Shown here piece after piece: positions 63,517 through 64,000 of a stretch of 64,000 nt of DNA. Position numbers and translations under genes: made by a program. The stretch covers positions 43,794 through 107,793 of the forward strand of contig JAJYDC010000009.1 in assembly GCA_021777835.1 (NCBI GenBank), read 5' to 3'. Each line of letters begins with the position of its first letter. Position 1 is the stretch's first letter. The DNA comes from Bacteroidota bacterium (GTDB lineage Bacteria > Bacteroidota > Ignavibacteria > Ignavibacteriales > Ignavibacteriaceae). The notes under the pieces were generated by a model. It did not search any database, had not been told where the DNA came from, and worked only from the letters and a program-made list of their open reading frames with translations.

Positions 63517-64000
63517 TTACAAAGAAAGATTATATTCTGCTCCAATAGTAATCCACCTGCCCGGTAAAGGCACTCCGCTAATTTCAGAATAGGATTTGTT
63601 AAATAGATTTGTCGCATCCACATAGATAACATAATCCGAGATCCTTTTTGACAATTTAGTGTCTAGTAAGAAATAGTCTTCAAAATTTACTCTATTATCA
63701 TATCTTAGTTCCCAATCCTGATGAATTCCCAGCCACCAATTATTATTTACTCCTATTATTAATTGATGCTTCAAATAATCAAGCAAGTATTGGGATTGAA
63801 ATTGCATTGAATTTCTATTAGAATTCAAATATGAATAATTAAGGCGTATTGAATTGATAGGGCAATTACGGATAATATTATTTGTCCTGATATTCAAAAC
63901 TAATTCAACTCCGTCGGTATTAAGAGTTTTAATGTTAGTTGCAGTCCAGGGTTGAGAATCACTATTTCTGACCCAGTCGATAATATTCTTACCTTCTTTT
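63517..64000 (-). CDS. TonB-dependent receptor, C-terminal part (5' part beyond window)
   Basis: About 161 visible residues of the C-terminal barrel; the start lies beyond the right edge. The frame was extended upstream to 64000 and stays open: KEGKNIIDWVRN, PWTATNIKTLNTDGVELVL. This is the BtuB-like arrangement of barrel strands near the C-terminus. The end has YVDATNLFNKSYSEISGVPLPGR and a final aromatic-hydrophobic strand. An outer-membrane transporter for cobalamin or another chelate is possible; the ligand cannot be told from this part. Confidence 0.88.
   Translation of the reverse strand, partial: KEGKNIIDWVRNSDSQPWTATNIKTLNTDGVELVLNIRTNNIIRNCPINSIRLNYSYLNSNRNSMQFQSQYLLDYLKHQLIIGVNNNWWLGIHQDWELRYDNRVNFEDYFLLDTKLSKRISDYVIYVDATNLFNKSYSEISGVPLPGRWITIGAEYNLSL

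Overview
The window is AT-rich chromosomal DNA, most likely from a member of the Ignavibacteria (the Bacteroidota/Chlorobi side of the tree, Melioribacter-like). The evidence is two proteins ending in a type IX secretion (T9SS) sorting domain with a YPNPFNPTT motif, large TonB-dependent receptors with carboxypeptidase-like N-termini, two-component-regulator propellers, DUF2911 and DUF4382 proteins, and a complex I operon without NuoEFG. The class is an inference from this gene content. I see no rRNA, tRNA, CRISPR array, insertion sequence or phage gene.

Layout. 1-11150: signalling and envelope genes. These are a propeller sensor ending in a SpoIIE-type phosphatase (cut by the left edge), a DUF4382 lipoprotein, a small membrane protein, a DUF2911 protein, a T9SS-sorted repeat protein, a monoheme cytochrome c, a methyltransferase and an MFS transporter. 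11805-20799: a respiratory region. cydAB (cytochrome bd-type oxidase) on the minus strand diverges from a plus-strand cluster of four multiheme c-type cytochromes (9, 4, 14 and 6 canonical heme motifs, plus one CX4CH) around an outer-membrane beta-barrel. 21756-32246: an 11-subunit complex I operon (nuoABCDHIJKLMN). 32336-38506: a small periplasmic protein, a CHASE3/PAS histidine kinase, a TonB-dependent receptor and a small membrane protein. 38526-43579 (minus): rsmE, a BamA/TamA-like protein and gcvP. 43713-51176 (minus): the classical DUF177-rpmF-plsX-fabH-fabD-fabG-acpP-fabF-rnc lipid operon, with a cysteine-rich YkgJ-like gene inserted between fabD and fabG. 51837-63453 (plus): an ABC exporter, a PrsW-like protease, a degenerate DUF2064-like protein, nadD, an epimerase, meaB, an acyl-CoA dehydrogenase, an acyl-CoA carboxylase beta subunit, a DUF2279-like protein, a sigma-54 response regulator and a HIT protein. 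63517-64000 (minus): the C-terminus of another TonB-dependent receptor.

How it fits together. Complex I would charge the quinone pool and the bd-type enzyme would drain it to oxygen. The cytochrome/barrel cluster looks like an alternative exit that carries electrons through the periplasm and outer membrane to the outside. The most interesting candidate for an under-described system is this cluster: its first gene is a nine-heme cytochrome fused to a T9SS sorting domain, which implies a cytochrome delivered to the cell surface or beyond by T9SS. The adjacent CydA also departs from the usual quinol-site residues.
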